In this document: positions 44,770 through 52,582 of the stretch, piece after piece
Numbering within the stretch: position 1 is the stretch's first letter
Layout of the letters: each line of letters starts with the position of its first letter
Assembly (NCBI GenBank): GCA_964386975.1
Contig: CAYLUS010000005.1
Location: 1 to 64,000, forward strand
Reading direction: 5' to 3'
DNA: 64,000 nt
From: UBA6136 sp964386975
GTDB taxonomy: Bacteria; Pseudomonadota; Gammaproteobacteria; Methylococcales; Methylococcaceae
Program-made: the position numbers and the translations under genes
Notes under the pieces: model-generated
Told to the model about the DNA's origin: nothing
Databases searched by the model: none
Seen by the model: the letters and a program-made list of their open reading frames with translations, nothing else

Positions 44770-45119
44770 CGCTCGATTCCCTTCTCGTTGTAAACGCGGA
44801 TACTGACAGGCGTCTTGTGCGCTCGCAGTTCGAGCTTGAGTTGAATGCGGGAGAGGGATTCAACCGGTAATTCGCTGATTTTGATGATCTCGACTTGCGG
44901 ATAGTAAGCCTCAAGATTGCGAATAATTTCATTCTTGATGAATTGGCTGATCATCGCCTTGCTGGTGTAGTGCGAGATATCCTCTATGCCAAATTCCGGG
45001 TCAACCGATCCGTAACCTTTTTTCGTATTGAGAATGTTGGAGAGATTCTGCAGAACACGATCTGCAACCCCCGCCTGGTACTCATGCGCGGTGACATCGT
45101 ACTTCTGGAAAATCGCCAT
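44751..45119 (-). CDS. tssE: T6SS baseplate protein TssE (gp25-like)
   Basis: 122 residues with gp25 features: LQNLSNILNTKKGYGSVDPEFGI near the N-terminus, then IKNEIIRNLEAYYPQVEI, matching the TssE/gp25 pattern I..NL..LLNTR.G....P.YGL and I...L..YEPRL. gp25 initiates sheath polymerisation on the baseplate. The ATG overlaps the tssK stop by one base (TGATG). Confidence 0.88.
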   Translation of the reverse strand: MAIFQKYDVTAHEYQAGVADRVLQNLSNILNTKKGYGSVDPEFGIEDISHYTSKAMISQFIKNEIIRNLEAYYPQVEIIKISELPVESLSRIQLKLELRAHKTPVSIRVYNEKGIERWIVTL

Positions 45120-46354
45120 CAGACCAGACTCCAGTAGAGGAAGAACCTGAAGTCCTCCAGTCGATTCTCATGCAGAAACGCGAGGCTGCGCTCCTTGAGC
45201 GCGCCCAGCCATTCCTCGCTGCTCTGGATCTCCCAGATTTCAACCTCGGGACTGAAGTAATGCTTGAAAAGCGGTCTCTCGATGCGGCGAATCGTGACGC
45301 CTTGAAGAAAATATTTGTGCACGATCGGCAGTCGGCTCTTGGAGGCAAGCTTGACTGTGGAGATGTTGATTTCGGTATCGGCCGTTGGCTTCTGGATCAG
45401 CAGGAACCAGCTTGAGGCGCTGATACACGCCTCGCTGAACTCCACTTCATGAACCCCATTGACGAGTTTGAATTCGGCCATTGGCGTTCTTTCTCGCTCA
45501 CGACTGAGCAAGTCAATGACGGCGCGAAGCGGCGGGATCAGACATTCACTCAGGTTCAGGTGCTGATAGTGCTTGCCACACTGTATGGGTTCTTCGTTTT
45601 GATAGCTGGCCAGTTCAAGGTGGAACCGTTCCAATCGCTCCGCAAAATCAAAGGGATGGATGGGAGCTTCACCACGCATATTGTCGAGACAATAGAGAAA
45701 GTGACGTGCTTCGATTAGGGCCCGACGGGCTCTAATCAGATTCTCCCCAGACAACTGCAGATCCGCGAGCGTCTCATTCAGACTTTTGGTGTAGTTATCA
45801 AGTGCCTGTGCCAGTTCATCGAGGTCCTTTCTCAAGAAGCCCGGCGGGCCAACCTGGAGCATGGGGGGCAGAAAGTCTTCGTTGATCTGCCAGAATCCAT
45901 TGATGTCGCTCTCGAAAACGCCGAACGGCAAGTATTCGAGGGTGCCATCCATTTCCTCATCGAGGCTGAGAGCAAGACGCCATTTCCACAGGGGAATGGT
46001 CTCGTGTGAATGATTCTCGGTGCCGGGTTTTGGAATGGGAGGCGCCAGAAGATGAAGGAAGGTCTTGAGGCGACTCTTACCATAGGAATTCAAGTTAAGG
46101 GTATTGACCGTCGCATTGCCACCGACGGAAAGCAAGGTGCCAGAGCGCATGCCAACGAGCCCTGACTCAATGGTGAGGAGCCCATCGGACTTGAGCCCCA
46201 CACCAAATTTGAGTTGCGCATAACCGTAATTCGGACGCTCAGTGATCGCGCTTCGAACGGCCGACAGGCTGATGATCGAGTCTTCCAGACGACGCAGATG
46301 CTCCGGCAGGAGTGTCTGGCCAACGGACCACTGAATCCGAGGTTCGCACTTCAT
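45119..46354 (-). CDS. tssK: T6SS baseplate connector TssK
   Basis: 411 residues. TssK trimers link the baseplate to the membrane complex. The start QWSVGQTLLPEHLRRLE is the standard TssK opening (W..G..L.PQHFQ). The N-terminal shell domain is followed by a helical region and a C-terminal domain with VSIRRIERPLFKHY-type residues. It is slightly shorter than the usual ~445 residues. The ATG at 46354 is 22 bases after the tssC stop. Confidence 0.82.
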   Translation of the reverse strand: MKCEPRIQWSVGQTLLPEHLRRLEDSIISLSAVRSAITERPNYGYAQLKFGVGLKSDGLLTIESGLVGMRSGTLLSVGGNATVNTLNLNSYGKSRLKTFLHLLAPPIPKPGTENHSHETIPLWKWRLALSLDEEMDGTLEYLPFGVFESDINGFWQINEDFLPPMLQVGPPGFLRKDLDELAQALDNYTKSLNETLADLQLSGENLIRARRALIEARHFLYCLDNMRGEAPIHPFDFAERLERFHLELASYQNEEPIQCGKHYQHLNLSECLIPPLRAVIDLLSRERERTPMAEFKLVNGVHEVEFSEACISASSWFLLIQKPTADTEINISTVKLASKSRLPIVHKYFLQGVTIRRIERPLFKHYFSPEVEIWEIQSSEEWLGALKERSLAFLHENRLEDFRFFLYWSLV

Positions 46355-46375
46355 GAGATTATGCGCGGCTCCTTC

Positions 46376-47884
46376 TTACAGCCTCGCGTCCAGGCGCAGT
46401 TCAACATCCATGCCTTCGAACTGGATGTGAGGCAGTACCCCCATCTTGCAGTCGTACCAGCCAATCTGTCCCGGTCTCTCAACCACCTCAACGCTGGCCG
46501 CCTTGAACGGGTAGTACTGGAGGGTGAGATCATCCGGATTGACGATGGTCGTGATGTACTGGTTGATCCAGCGATCCAGCGTGGCCTGGATGTAAGCTGC
46601 ATCTGCGGAGCTACCGATATTGTCACGCATGATGCACTTCACATAATGAGCGATACGCGTGATGGACATCGTGTAGGACAAGTTGGTTGCCAACTGGGCA
46701 TTTTCATTGTCCTTGGGATCCAGATATTCCTTGGCCTTCTTGAGAGACTGAACGCTGAAGAAGCAGGCATCGCCGGTTCCTTTACGGTAAACCAGCGGCA
46801 TGAAACCGGCATTTGCAAATTCAAGCTCGCGGAAATCCGGAATGACCATCTCAACCGGCAACTTGATTTCATCCTCGCCGCGAAGGTTGAAGCTATGGAC
46901 CGGAAGGCCCGTCACCAGACCGCCGCCCTTAGGACCACGCAAATACTGACACCATCCGCTGTTGGTGAAAGAGCGAATCATGTTCTTGGCCATCAGGATG
47001 GACGCATTACCCCAGAGGTATTCGCCATCAACATCGCCGCGCACGCTTTCCTTGAATTCAAACCCGTTGCCGACCGGATTGGTCACCGGATCGTAAGGCA
47101 ATCTCAGTACATAGCGGGGGAGGGTAAGCCCAAGGTAGGCCGCTTCTTCCGTCAATCGAAGCGCATTCCAGGAACTGTAAGTCGGCCGGCTGACAAGGCC
47201 TTCGAGATCCTTGACCGCTGCGAGCTCTTCGATGCTGCTGCACCCAAAAAACTCGGGGGAAACCGAGGAGATGAAGGGTGCATGGCTGGCTGCTGCCACC
47301 TTCGACATGATCTTGAGCCAGAACTCATCCGTCGGGGTGTGCTTGAACTCATAAAGACCAATGATCCCGCCATAAGGCTTGCCGCCGTACTGGTCGTATT
47401 CAGCAATGTAAAGCTTCTTGAAAAGGGCGCTACCGGTGATGTCAACCGCGTTGCTGTCAAAGTCCTGGAGCAATTCATCCTTGGTGACATCCAGAATGTC
47501 AATCATGATGTTCGCGCGGAAATTGGTCGAGCGAATGAGATCATCAAGACCTCGCCAGTTCGACTCCAGCGCCTGAAATTTGGGATGGTGCAAGACTTCA
47601 TTGACCTGCGCCGCAACGATCAGGTCAATGCGACCGATCAAGCTCAAGACCGAGGCCTTGTCAAATTTGTTGACGTTCGTGGTATCAATGTTCAACAACA
47701 TCGCAGCAAGGCCGGAGAGGAAGCGGTCCTCCTCCCTGAGCTTTCCTGATTCAAGCTCCAGCCCTTCCTTGATTGCCGGTACGGGGGCATCAATGTCCGC
47801 ATTCAGACGCATGCTGGAAAGAAACCGCTTGAGATCAATGACCTCAGAAGTCGATTCCGCCGTTTGAGTTGATTCCTCTGCCAT
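46376..47884 (-). CDS. tssC: T6SS sheath large subunit TssC (VipB/IglB)
   Basis: 502 residues. TssC with TssB forms the contractile sheath. Key segments are AQVNEVLHHPKFQALESNWRGL, YDQYGGKPYGGIIGLYEF, AASHAPFISSVSPEFFG and LPRYVLRLPYD, all very conserved in TssC/IglB. The C-terminus contains DLTLQYYPFKAASVEVVERPGQIGWYDC. Length and motifs are complete. It follows tssB by 66 bases, and the promoter is presumably upstream of the Hcp-like gene. Confidence 0.95.
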   Translation of the reverse strand: MAEESTQTAESTSEVIDLKRFLSSMRLNADIDAPVPAIKEGLELESGKLREEDRFLSGLAAMLLNIDTTNVNKFDKASVLSLIGRIDLIVAAQVNEVLHHPKFQALESNWRGLDDLIRSTNFRANIMIDILDVTKDELLQDFDSNAVDITGSALFKKLYIAEYDQYGGKPYGGIIGLYEFKHTPTDEFWLKIMSKVAAASHAPFISSVSPEFFGCSSIEELAAVKDLEGLVSRPTYSSWNALRLTEEAAYLGLTLPRYVLRLPYDPVTNPVGNGFEFKESVRGDVDGEYLWGNASILMAKNMIRSFTNSGWCQYLRGPKGGGLVTGLPVHSFNLRGEDEIKLPVEMVIPDFRELEFANAGFMPLVYRKGTGDACFFSVQSLKKAKEYLDPKDNENAQLATNLSYTMSITRIAHYVKCIMRDNIGSSADAAYIQATLDRWINQYITTIVNPDDLTLQYYPFKAASVEVVERPGQIGWYDCKMGVLPHIQFEGMDVELRLDARL

Positions 47885-47949
47885 GGGTGCTGCCTCAGAT
47901 TAAATAGGGGGTGATTGCAAGTACGTTTAATAGTGTCGGGGAGGGCGAT

Positions 47950-48483
47950 TTATTCAGCCGCATCCTGGGGTTTGGAACTCGGAAGCTTCAAGCCCTCAAA
48001 GGACTTGAGGTCGGCAAGAACCTTCTCCAGCTGATCCGGCTGCGCCATCAGTTCGTCGAGGAGTTTGCGGAACTCCTTGCGGTTATCGACGTTGCTGATG
48101 CTCTCCTCAAGAAGCCGCTTAAGCAGCAGGAGCGCTTCGACCTTCGGGATCTGCTTTGCAATCGCATCCGGCTTGAGGGATTTCATCGAGTCAACCTTAA
48201 GATTGACATTCATGTCTTCGCCGTTCTCTGGATCAACCCGGTTAGGAACCGCCACGGTCAGGCTGATACCCATCTCACGCATCACATCATCGGTGTTGGT
48301 GCCGTTCATCGAGTGTGAAAGGCGCTCCTCAAGGTCCTTCTCACAATCCTTGGAGGTGCCACCTGAAAAATCTCCGGTCACCATCATGCGCATCGGCAGC
48401 ACGATGTCAGCAGGCGTTCCGTTTACCTCTGTTTTGTAGCGTAGGGTAAGTCGTGATTTTGGGATTTCGTCTTGAACTGACAT
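47950..48483 (-). CDS. tssB: T6SS sheath small subunit TssB (VipA/IglA-like)
   Basis: 177 residues. The N-terminus IPKSRLTLRYKTEVNG, then LPMRMMVTGDFSGG, and the later PDAIAKQIPKVEALL correspond to TssB. The pattern IPKSRL..Y.T.V.G..LP.R..V.GDFS is nearer to Francisella IglA (IPNSRLMINYETNV..LPYRVLVVGDLS) than to the canonical VipA opening. It partners TssC. There are 145 bases with two hairpins between the Hcp-like gene and tssB. Confidence 0.9.
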   Translation of the reverse strand: MSVQDEIPKSRLTLRYKTEVNGTPADIVLPMRMMVTGDFSGGTSKDCEKDLEERLSHSMNGTNTDDVMREMGISLTVAVPNRVDPENGEDMNVNLKVDSMKSLKPDAIAKQIPKVEALLLLKRLLEESISNVDNRKEFRKLLDELMAQPDQLEKVLADLKSFEGLKLPSSKPQDAAE

Positions 48484-48533
48484 GATGACCTCCAGCAGTC
48501 GATTGAGCCAAAAGATTTACAAAGAGAGCGATA

Positions 48534-48600
48534 GATGACCGTTTTCTCTGAAAACGGTCATCAGAAACAGAAATCGCGGCGTTTGTGAACGTCTGCGATT
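48534..48600 (-). terminator. Double hairpin between Hcp-like gene and tssB; possible attenuator
   Basis: GATGACCGTTTT (48534-48545) and AAAACGGTCATC (48551-48562) form a perfect 12-bp stem with a 5-base loop. A second, imperfect hairpin (AATCGCGGCGTT / AACGTCTGCGATT, 48572-48600) lies between it and the Hcp-like stop. On the minus strand the perfect hairpin is followed by a CTCTCTTTG run. Partial termination here would make the tube protein more abundant than the rest. Confidence 0.55.
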
Positions 48601-48628
48601 CAAACAACAGGTGAACGTTGAAACGAGA

Positions 48629-49219
48629 TCAGCTTCCACCCGGGTTAGCAACACCCCACGTGATGACGTTCTTCGCGGTGTTTGACTGCTGAAGGAAGAT
48701 GGACTGGGTCGAACCCGGTGTCGGCGCCATGGACAGGTGCATCTGGTAAAGAAGCGGCTGATCAATGCCATGGTACGGGGTGACATCCATACCGATCGCA
48801 AGATCATCGCCCGATTTTGCAATCAGGCCCGTCAGGGTCGATGAATTCGTCCAGCAACAGGTGAAATAGGCCTTGGCGTTGGGGTCGTAGTAATAAACTG
48901 AGAAGTTGATCACCAGATCTGTGTTTGAAAGACCTTGATCCAGCAGGCCGGTGACGGTGACCTGATTGGTGTTACTGACCAGGATCCCGAAGTTGAGGGG
49001 CTGAGTCTGGCCACCTTCATAATAAAGATCCGTCAGAACGCCCGTGGCGGTCAGACCCGCCGTGTCGGTCACGTTGGTTGGATTGGTAATACCCTGAAGA
49101 TCGGCAGACAGGGTAGCCGTACCAATCTGGAGCGTGTTCACGACACCGCAATAGGTTTGCTTGTCGCGCTTGAAGTTCATGGTCTGAATCGGATCGCAAG
49201 GATAGGATTTTGCTGGCAT
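48629..49219 (-). CDS. Hcp/IglC-like tube protein (candidate TssD)
   Basis: 196 residues, first gene of the operon, with a strong AAGGAG ribosome-binding site. The sequence is Thr/Asn/Leu-rich with alternating beta patterns (LSADLQGITNPT, GLTATGVLTDLYY, NQVTVTGLLDQGL) and has no signal peptide. Canonical Hcp motifs are not visible. Operon-leading position, size and predicted beta content match Hcp, or IglC in Francisella-type systems. No other Hcp is in the window. The high-expression signals fit a structural tube protein. Confidence 0.5.
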   Translation of the reverse strand: MPAKSYPCDPIQTMNFKRDKQTYCGVVNTLQIGTATLSADLQGITNPTNVTDTAGLTATGVLTDLYYEGGQTQPLNFGILVSNTNQVTVTGLLDQGLSNTDLVINFSVYYYDPNAKAYFTCCWTNSSTLTGLIAKSGDDLAIGMDVTPYHGIDQPLLYQMHLSMAPTPGSTQSIFLQQSNTAKNVITWGVANPGGS

Positions 49220-49605
49220 GTGGATCTCCTTTTAGTTGCTGAATTTGGCCGAGAGAATGATGCGGAGGTCAGTCATAAAGACGTTGGTGCCTACCTCGGT
49301 GTTGGGGCTTCCCGTATTTCCCCTCTCGGGATCGCTGTCACGTCTCGATTGTATACCGACAATATGAAATTAAGCGCATTGACGAATGAATATTTTCAAT
49401 GAGGCACCTTGTCTCTGCGGTGACTCATGGATGAGCAATCAGTTCCTTCTTTCGAAAACGCATGAGCTTAAGCAAGGTACTCGGGCTCAGATCCATCAAA
49501 AGCACCATGAGCCAAGGTACTGGATTGCACTTCAATTAAGAAGAGGATCCCGCCGAATCGGACCTCTACACCAGTCAGAGACACTGCAATAACAAGGAAT
49601 TAGGA
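49220..49605. other. Divergent control region of the T6SS operon and TPR-GT9 gene 3
   Basis: 386 bases without a convincing gene. On the minus strand TACAAT (49353-49348) is a good -10 box in TATACAAT, but no good -35 box is spaced correctly, so an activator may be needed. ATTGT/ACAAT half-sites surround it. On the plus strand a 68-codon frame (49386-49592) has poor coding character and is not called. Confidence 0.4.
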
Positions 49606-51519
49606 ATGGCGACCAACAGGGTAAGGGACAAGGAACCGGCTCACTTAGATGCCGGTGATCACGTGGATCAGGGCCGGATCCTCAGTGCACGAGCGGCACG
49701 CCTTTTTCAAAATGGCAATCACCTGAACGCTATTCACTGTTTAAAAGGCGCACTTGCCCTTGCACCTGCTCAGGCCGCGCTCTGGGATGCCTTGGGAAAT
49801 GCCCTAGATGCCTCCAAAAAGCGACAACAATCGCTTTGCGCCCATCAATATGCGGCTTTTTTGGACCCCCTCAATGTGGCCTTTTTGAGCAACTATGGGC
49901 GGGCTCTGATCGCCAGTGGGCAGTGGTCGATGGGTGCGATACGCTGCAAATACGCTGTGGCATTGGATCCGTCCCGGGTAGAGGCTTATTTCAACAGAGC
50001 CATGGCGGACAAACTCCTGGGGGAATTGACGCCTTCCCTCGACGGTTATCTGAGAGCATTGCTCATTCAGCCTAAATTGGCACAGGCCTTTTGTAACATG
50101 GCCGAGATACATGCGCTGATGAATCAGCTTGAGCTTGCCGAGGCCCACTATCACCGGGCGCTTGAGATTGACCCAAGGCAACTGATGGCTTGGGTCAATC
50201 TCGGTAATCTCTACCTGCAATTTAATAGGCACACAGATGCCAGGCGGGCGATCATGCAGGCAATTGCACTAGCACCTGAATCACCAGCCGCCTTAAGCAG
50301 TTTCGGGAGTCTTCTTAAGGCCGAGAGGGACTTCTCAGGTGCGACCGTTTTTTATCAGCGCGCGCTCTGCGTTTTTCCGTTTTTCGTCGAGACTTTGAGC
50401 AATCTTGGGAATGTCTTCAGAGAGCAGGAATACTGGAAAGAGGCAGCCCTTGCCTATCAGAGCGCACTGATTCTCGATCCCGCTTTTTCCGCGGCCTTTT
50501 ACAACTGGGGTATTACGCTCTATCGCCAGGGATACATTGACGCGGTGGAGCAAGCCTATGATCGCGCGCGATGCTTGTTGCCGGATTTTCCAGAGGTGCA
50601 CCTCAATCTGGGCTTCCTGCGCCTCTCACTCGGGGACTACCCCAATGGGTTTCCTCTTTACGAGTGGCGCTTCAAGCAACCCCACTTTGCCTTGAAACGC
50701 AGACGTTATGACTTCCCGGAATGGGATGGAGAAAAGGATCTTCGGAATACCAAACTGCTGGTGTATGCAGAACAGGGACTTGGAGACACCCTTCAGTTTT
50801 TTCGTTTCATAGGAAGTCTTCAGGCTCGGGGTGCGCATGTGACTGTCGAGGTACAGCCAGAGCTCGTAGACTTTCTACGGGGCTATTGCACCGGCGCTCA
50901 GATCGTTGCAATGGATCAGGCGGGCCTCGATTTTGATCTCCATACTCCCTTGATGTCCTTGCCGCTGGCGCTTGGAACAAATGTCACATCGATCCCCCCG
51001 AATTTCGGTGGCTATCGCTATAACCAATCCCTTCTGCGCCGCTGGGAAAAGCGCTTGGGTCACCGCGATCACTTGCGGGTCGGCATCGTGCTCAGTGGCA
51101 ATCCCCAGCACGTCAATGATCACCTGAGGAGCATCCCTTGGGCGGCGGTTCAACCACTTCTTGATGCGAAGATCGACCTGATTTGCCTCCAAAAGGAAAT
51201 TCGAGCAGATGATCTCGCATTTATCCAAACACAGTCGCAGATCCACTCACTGCAGGGAGAAATCCAGAGCTTTGAGGATACGGCAGTCCTTTGCAGCCAG
51301 ATGGACCTGGTTCTTAGCGTCGATACCAGTGTCGCTCATCTGGCAGCCAGCCTTGGAATCCCGACCTGGATTCTGCTAACAGAGATGCCTGATTGGCGCT
51401 GGATGCTGGGTACCGAGGACTCGCCTTGGTACCCCAGCGTTCGACTCCTTCGAAAAAAGAACGGGACCAGCTGGCGGGATTTACTGGAATCGGTCGCACA
51501 GCAACTGAGTCATCTCTAG
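49606..51519 (+). CDS. TPR protein with GT9-like glycosyltransferase domain (3)
   Basis: 637 residues. TPR repeats span about 20-360 (AWVNLGNLYLQFNRHTDAR, LSNLGNVFREQEYWKEAA). The C-terminal GT9-like part has YAEQGLGDTLQFFRFIGSL, GIVLSGNPQHVNDHLRSIPW and SVDTSVAHLAASLGIPTWILL, then PDWRWMLGTEDSPWYPSVRLL. An AGGAATTAGGA sequence precedes the ATG. It reads divergently from the T6SS operon and is followed by a GT25 gene after a regulatory gap, so the proteins may act in one glycosylation pathway. Confidence 0.78.
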   Translation: MATNRVRDKEPAHLDAGDHVDQGRILSARAARLFQNGNHLNAIHCLKGALALAPAQAALWDALGNALDASKKRQQSLCAHQYAAFLDPLNVAFLSNYGRALIASGQWSMGAIRCKYAVALDPSRVEAYFNRAMADKLLGELTPSLDGYLRALLIQPKLAQAFCNMAEIHALMNQLELAEAHYHRALEIDPRQLMAWVNLGNLYLQFNRHTDARRAIMQAIALAPESPAALSSFGSLLKAERDFSGATVFYQRALCVFPFFVETLSNLGNVFREQEYWKEAALAYQSALILDPAFSAAFYNWGITLYRQGYIDAVEQAYDRARCLLPDFPEVHLNLGFLRLSLGDYPNGFPLYEWRFKQPHFALKRRRYDFPEWDGEKDLRNTKLLVYAEQGLGDTLQFFRFIGSLQARGAHVTVEVQPELVDFLRGYCTGAQIVAMDQAGLDFDLHTPLMSLPLALGTNVTSIPPNFGGYRYNQSLLRRWEKRLGHRDHLRVGIVLSGNPQHVNDHLRSIPWAAVQPLLDAKIDLICLQKEIRADDLAFIQTQSQIHSLQGEIQSFEDTAVLCSQMDLVLSVDTSVAHLAASLGIPTWILLTEMPDWRWMLGTEDSPWYPSVRLLRKKNGTSWRDLLESVAQQLSHL

Positions 51520-51665
51520 AACCGCCAGATCTTGCCCTTCCATTTTTCACAAGGGGGCCTCAGACTTCCGTGCAGTCGCTTGCAAGATTGACGCGGATCA
51601 ACTTTCCAGCGGTAGCGACGGAGATCGCTCTTTAGCACCGCTTAGTGGATACATGGGCCTTCGGA

Positions 51666-51697
51666 GGCGATCATTACGTGATCGCCGGGGCTATACT
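51666..51697 (+). promoter_or_regulatory. Operator-like palindrome and -10 box upstream of the GT25-GT41 cluster
   Basis: GGCGATCA (51666-51673) and TGATCGCC (51679-51686) form a perfect 8-bp dyad with a TTACG spacer. Five bases further on is a strong -10 hexamer TATACT (51692-51697), and no good -35 box is present because the palindrome occupies that place. The arrangement suggests a dimeric regulator acting at this promoter, about 110 bases before the GT25 start. Confidence 0.5.
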
Positions 51698-51804
51698 GAT
51701 AAAGCGTATCACCTTGAGACAGTCCGCTAGGTGGCGTGCTTGCCATCCTTCAAAGATTGCCTGAGGAACTCATCGATGGACGCTCAGGCTCTATTCTGTC
51801 GCCT

Positions 51805-52581
51805 ATGACCCACGCCGTGGACCCTCTCATTCAGGTAATCAGTCTCAAGAATTCGACGGCGCGTCGCCGGACATTCAGTCACTGGAACCGACATCTCCAA
51901 TTTGATTTTTTTCCCGCAATCGATGGGGCTGCCATTTCTCAAGAAACGATCAGCTCATCCAATTGTTTTCTCGAGCCTTTAGCCTATGGTCCCGGGGCAT
52001 ATGGCTGTGCTTTGTCCCATAGAAGCCTGTGGCAACGGACCGTTGATACGAATCGTCCACTCACCATTGCAGAGGATGATGCGATATTTCGTCTTGACTT
52101 TCAGGACCAGGCAGCCCGCTTCATCGATGGCCTACCCGATGATTGGGATCTCGTCCTCTGGGGTTGGAATTTTGACTCAATCCTCTCTGCCCGGGTGACT
52201 GAGTCGCTTGCTCCGGTCCTCATGTTGTTTGATCAAGTCGCGTTAAGAACGACCCTTGGGCGTTATCAGTCATCGACAGACGTACCGATTCGCTATCGCT
52301 TGCAGTACAGCTTTGGAACTCCTGCCTACACGATATCGCCCAAAGGGGCAGAGCGGTACCTTCAAGCCTGCTTTCCAATCCGGGACTTTATGATCGACAT
52401 TCCGGGGCTTCCGGGGCCGATTCGAAACAATGGAATCGATATTGTCATGAACCAGATTTATGGCCTCACAGCCGCCTATGTGGCGCTCCCTCCGCTGGCG
52501 GTCACCCCTAACATGTCGGAAACTTCTACCATTAACAGGCAGGACCCTTCTGTCATGGATGGCCACAATCAGGCACGGTGA
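51805..52581 (+). CDS. GT25-family glycosyltransferase
   Basis: 258 residues. The opening VISLKNSTARRRTF is the GT25 pattern (V.NL..S..R...), YGCALSHRSLWQ follows, and the EDDA segment (AEDDAIFRLDF) is the metal/nucleotide-sugar site. GT25 enzymes add galactose or glucose to LPS core or to collagen-like proteins. The frame extends 23 codons upstream from a GTG, but the ATG at 51805 begins the family core. It ends one base before the first GT41 gene, so the two are coupled. Confidence 0.75.
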   Translation: MTHAVDPLIQVISLKNSTARRRTFSHWNRHLQFDFFPAIDGAAISQETISSSNCFLEPLAYGPGAYGCALSHRSLWQRTVDTNRPLTIAEDDAIFRLDFQDQAARFIDGLPDDWDLVLWGWNFDSILSARVTESLAPVLMLFDQVALRTTLGRYQSSTDVPIRYRLQYSFGTPAYTISPKGAERYLQACFPIRDFMIDIPGLPGPIRNNGIDIVMNQIYGLTAAYVALPPLAVTPNMSETSTINRQDPSVMDGHNQAR

Positions 52582-52582
52582 C

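Noticed and set aside
46214..47749. 511-codon plus-strand frame opposite tssC and the tssK start
   Set aside because: tssC is highly conserved on the minus strand. The plus frame is a by-product of codon bias.
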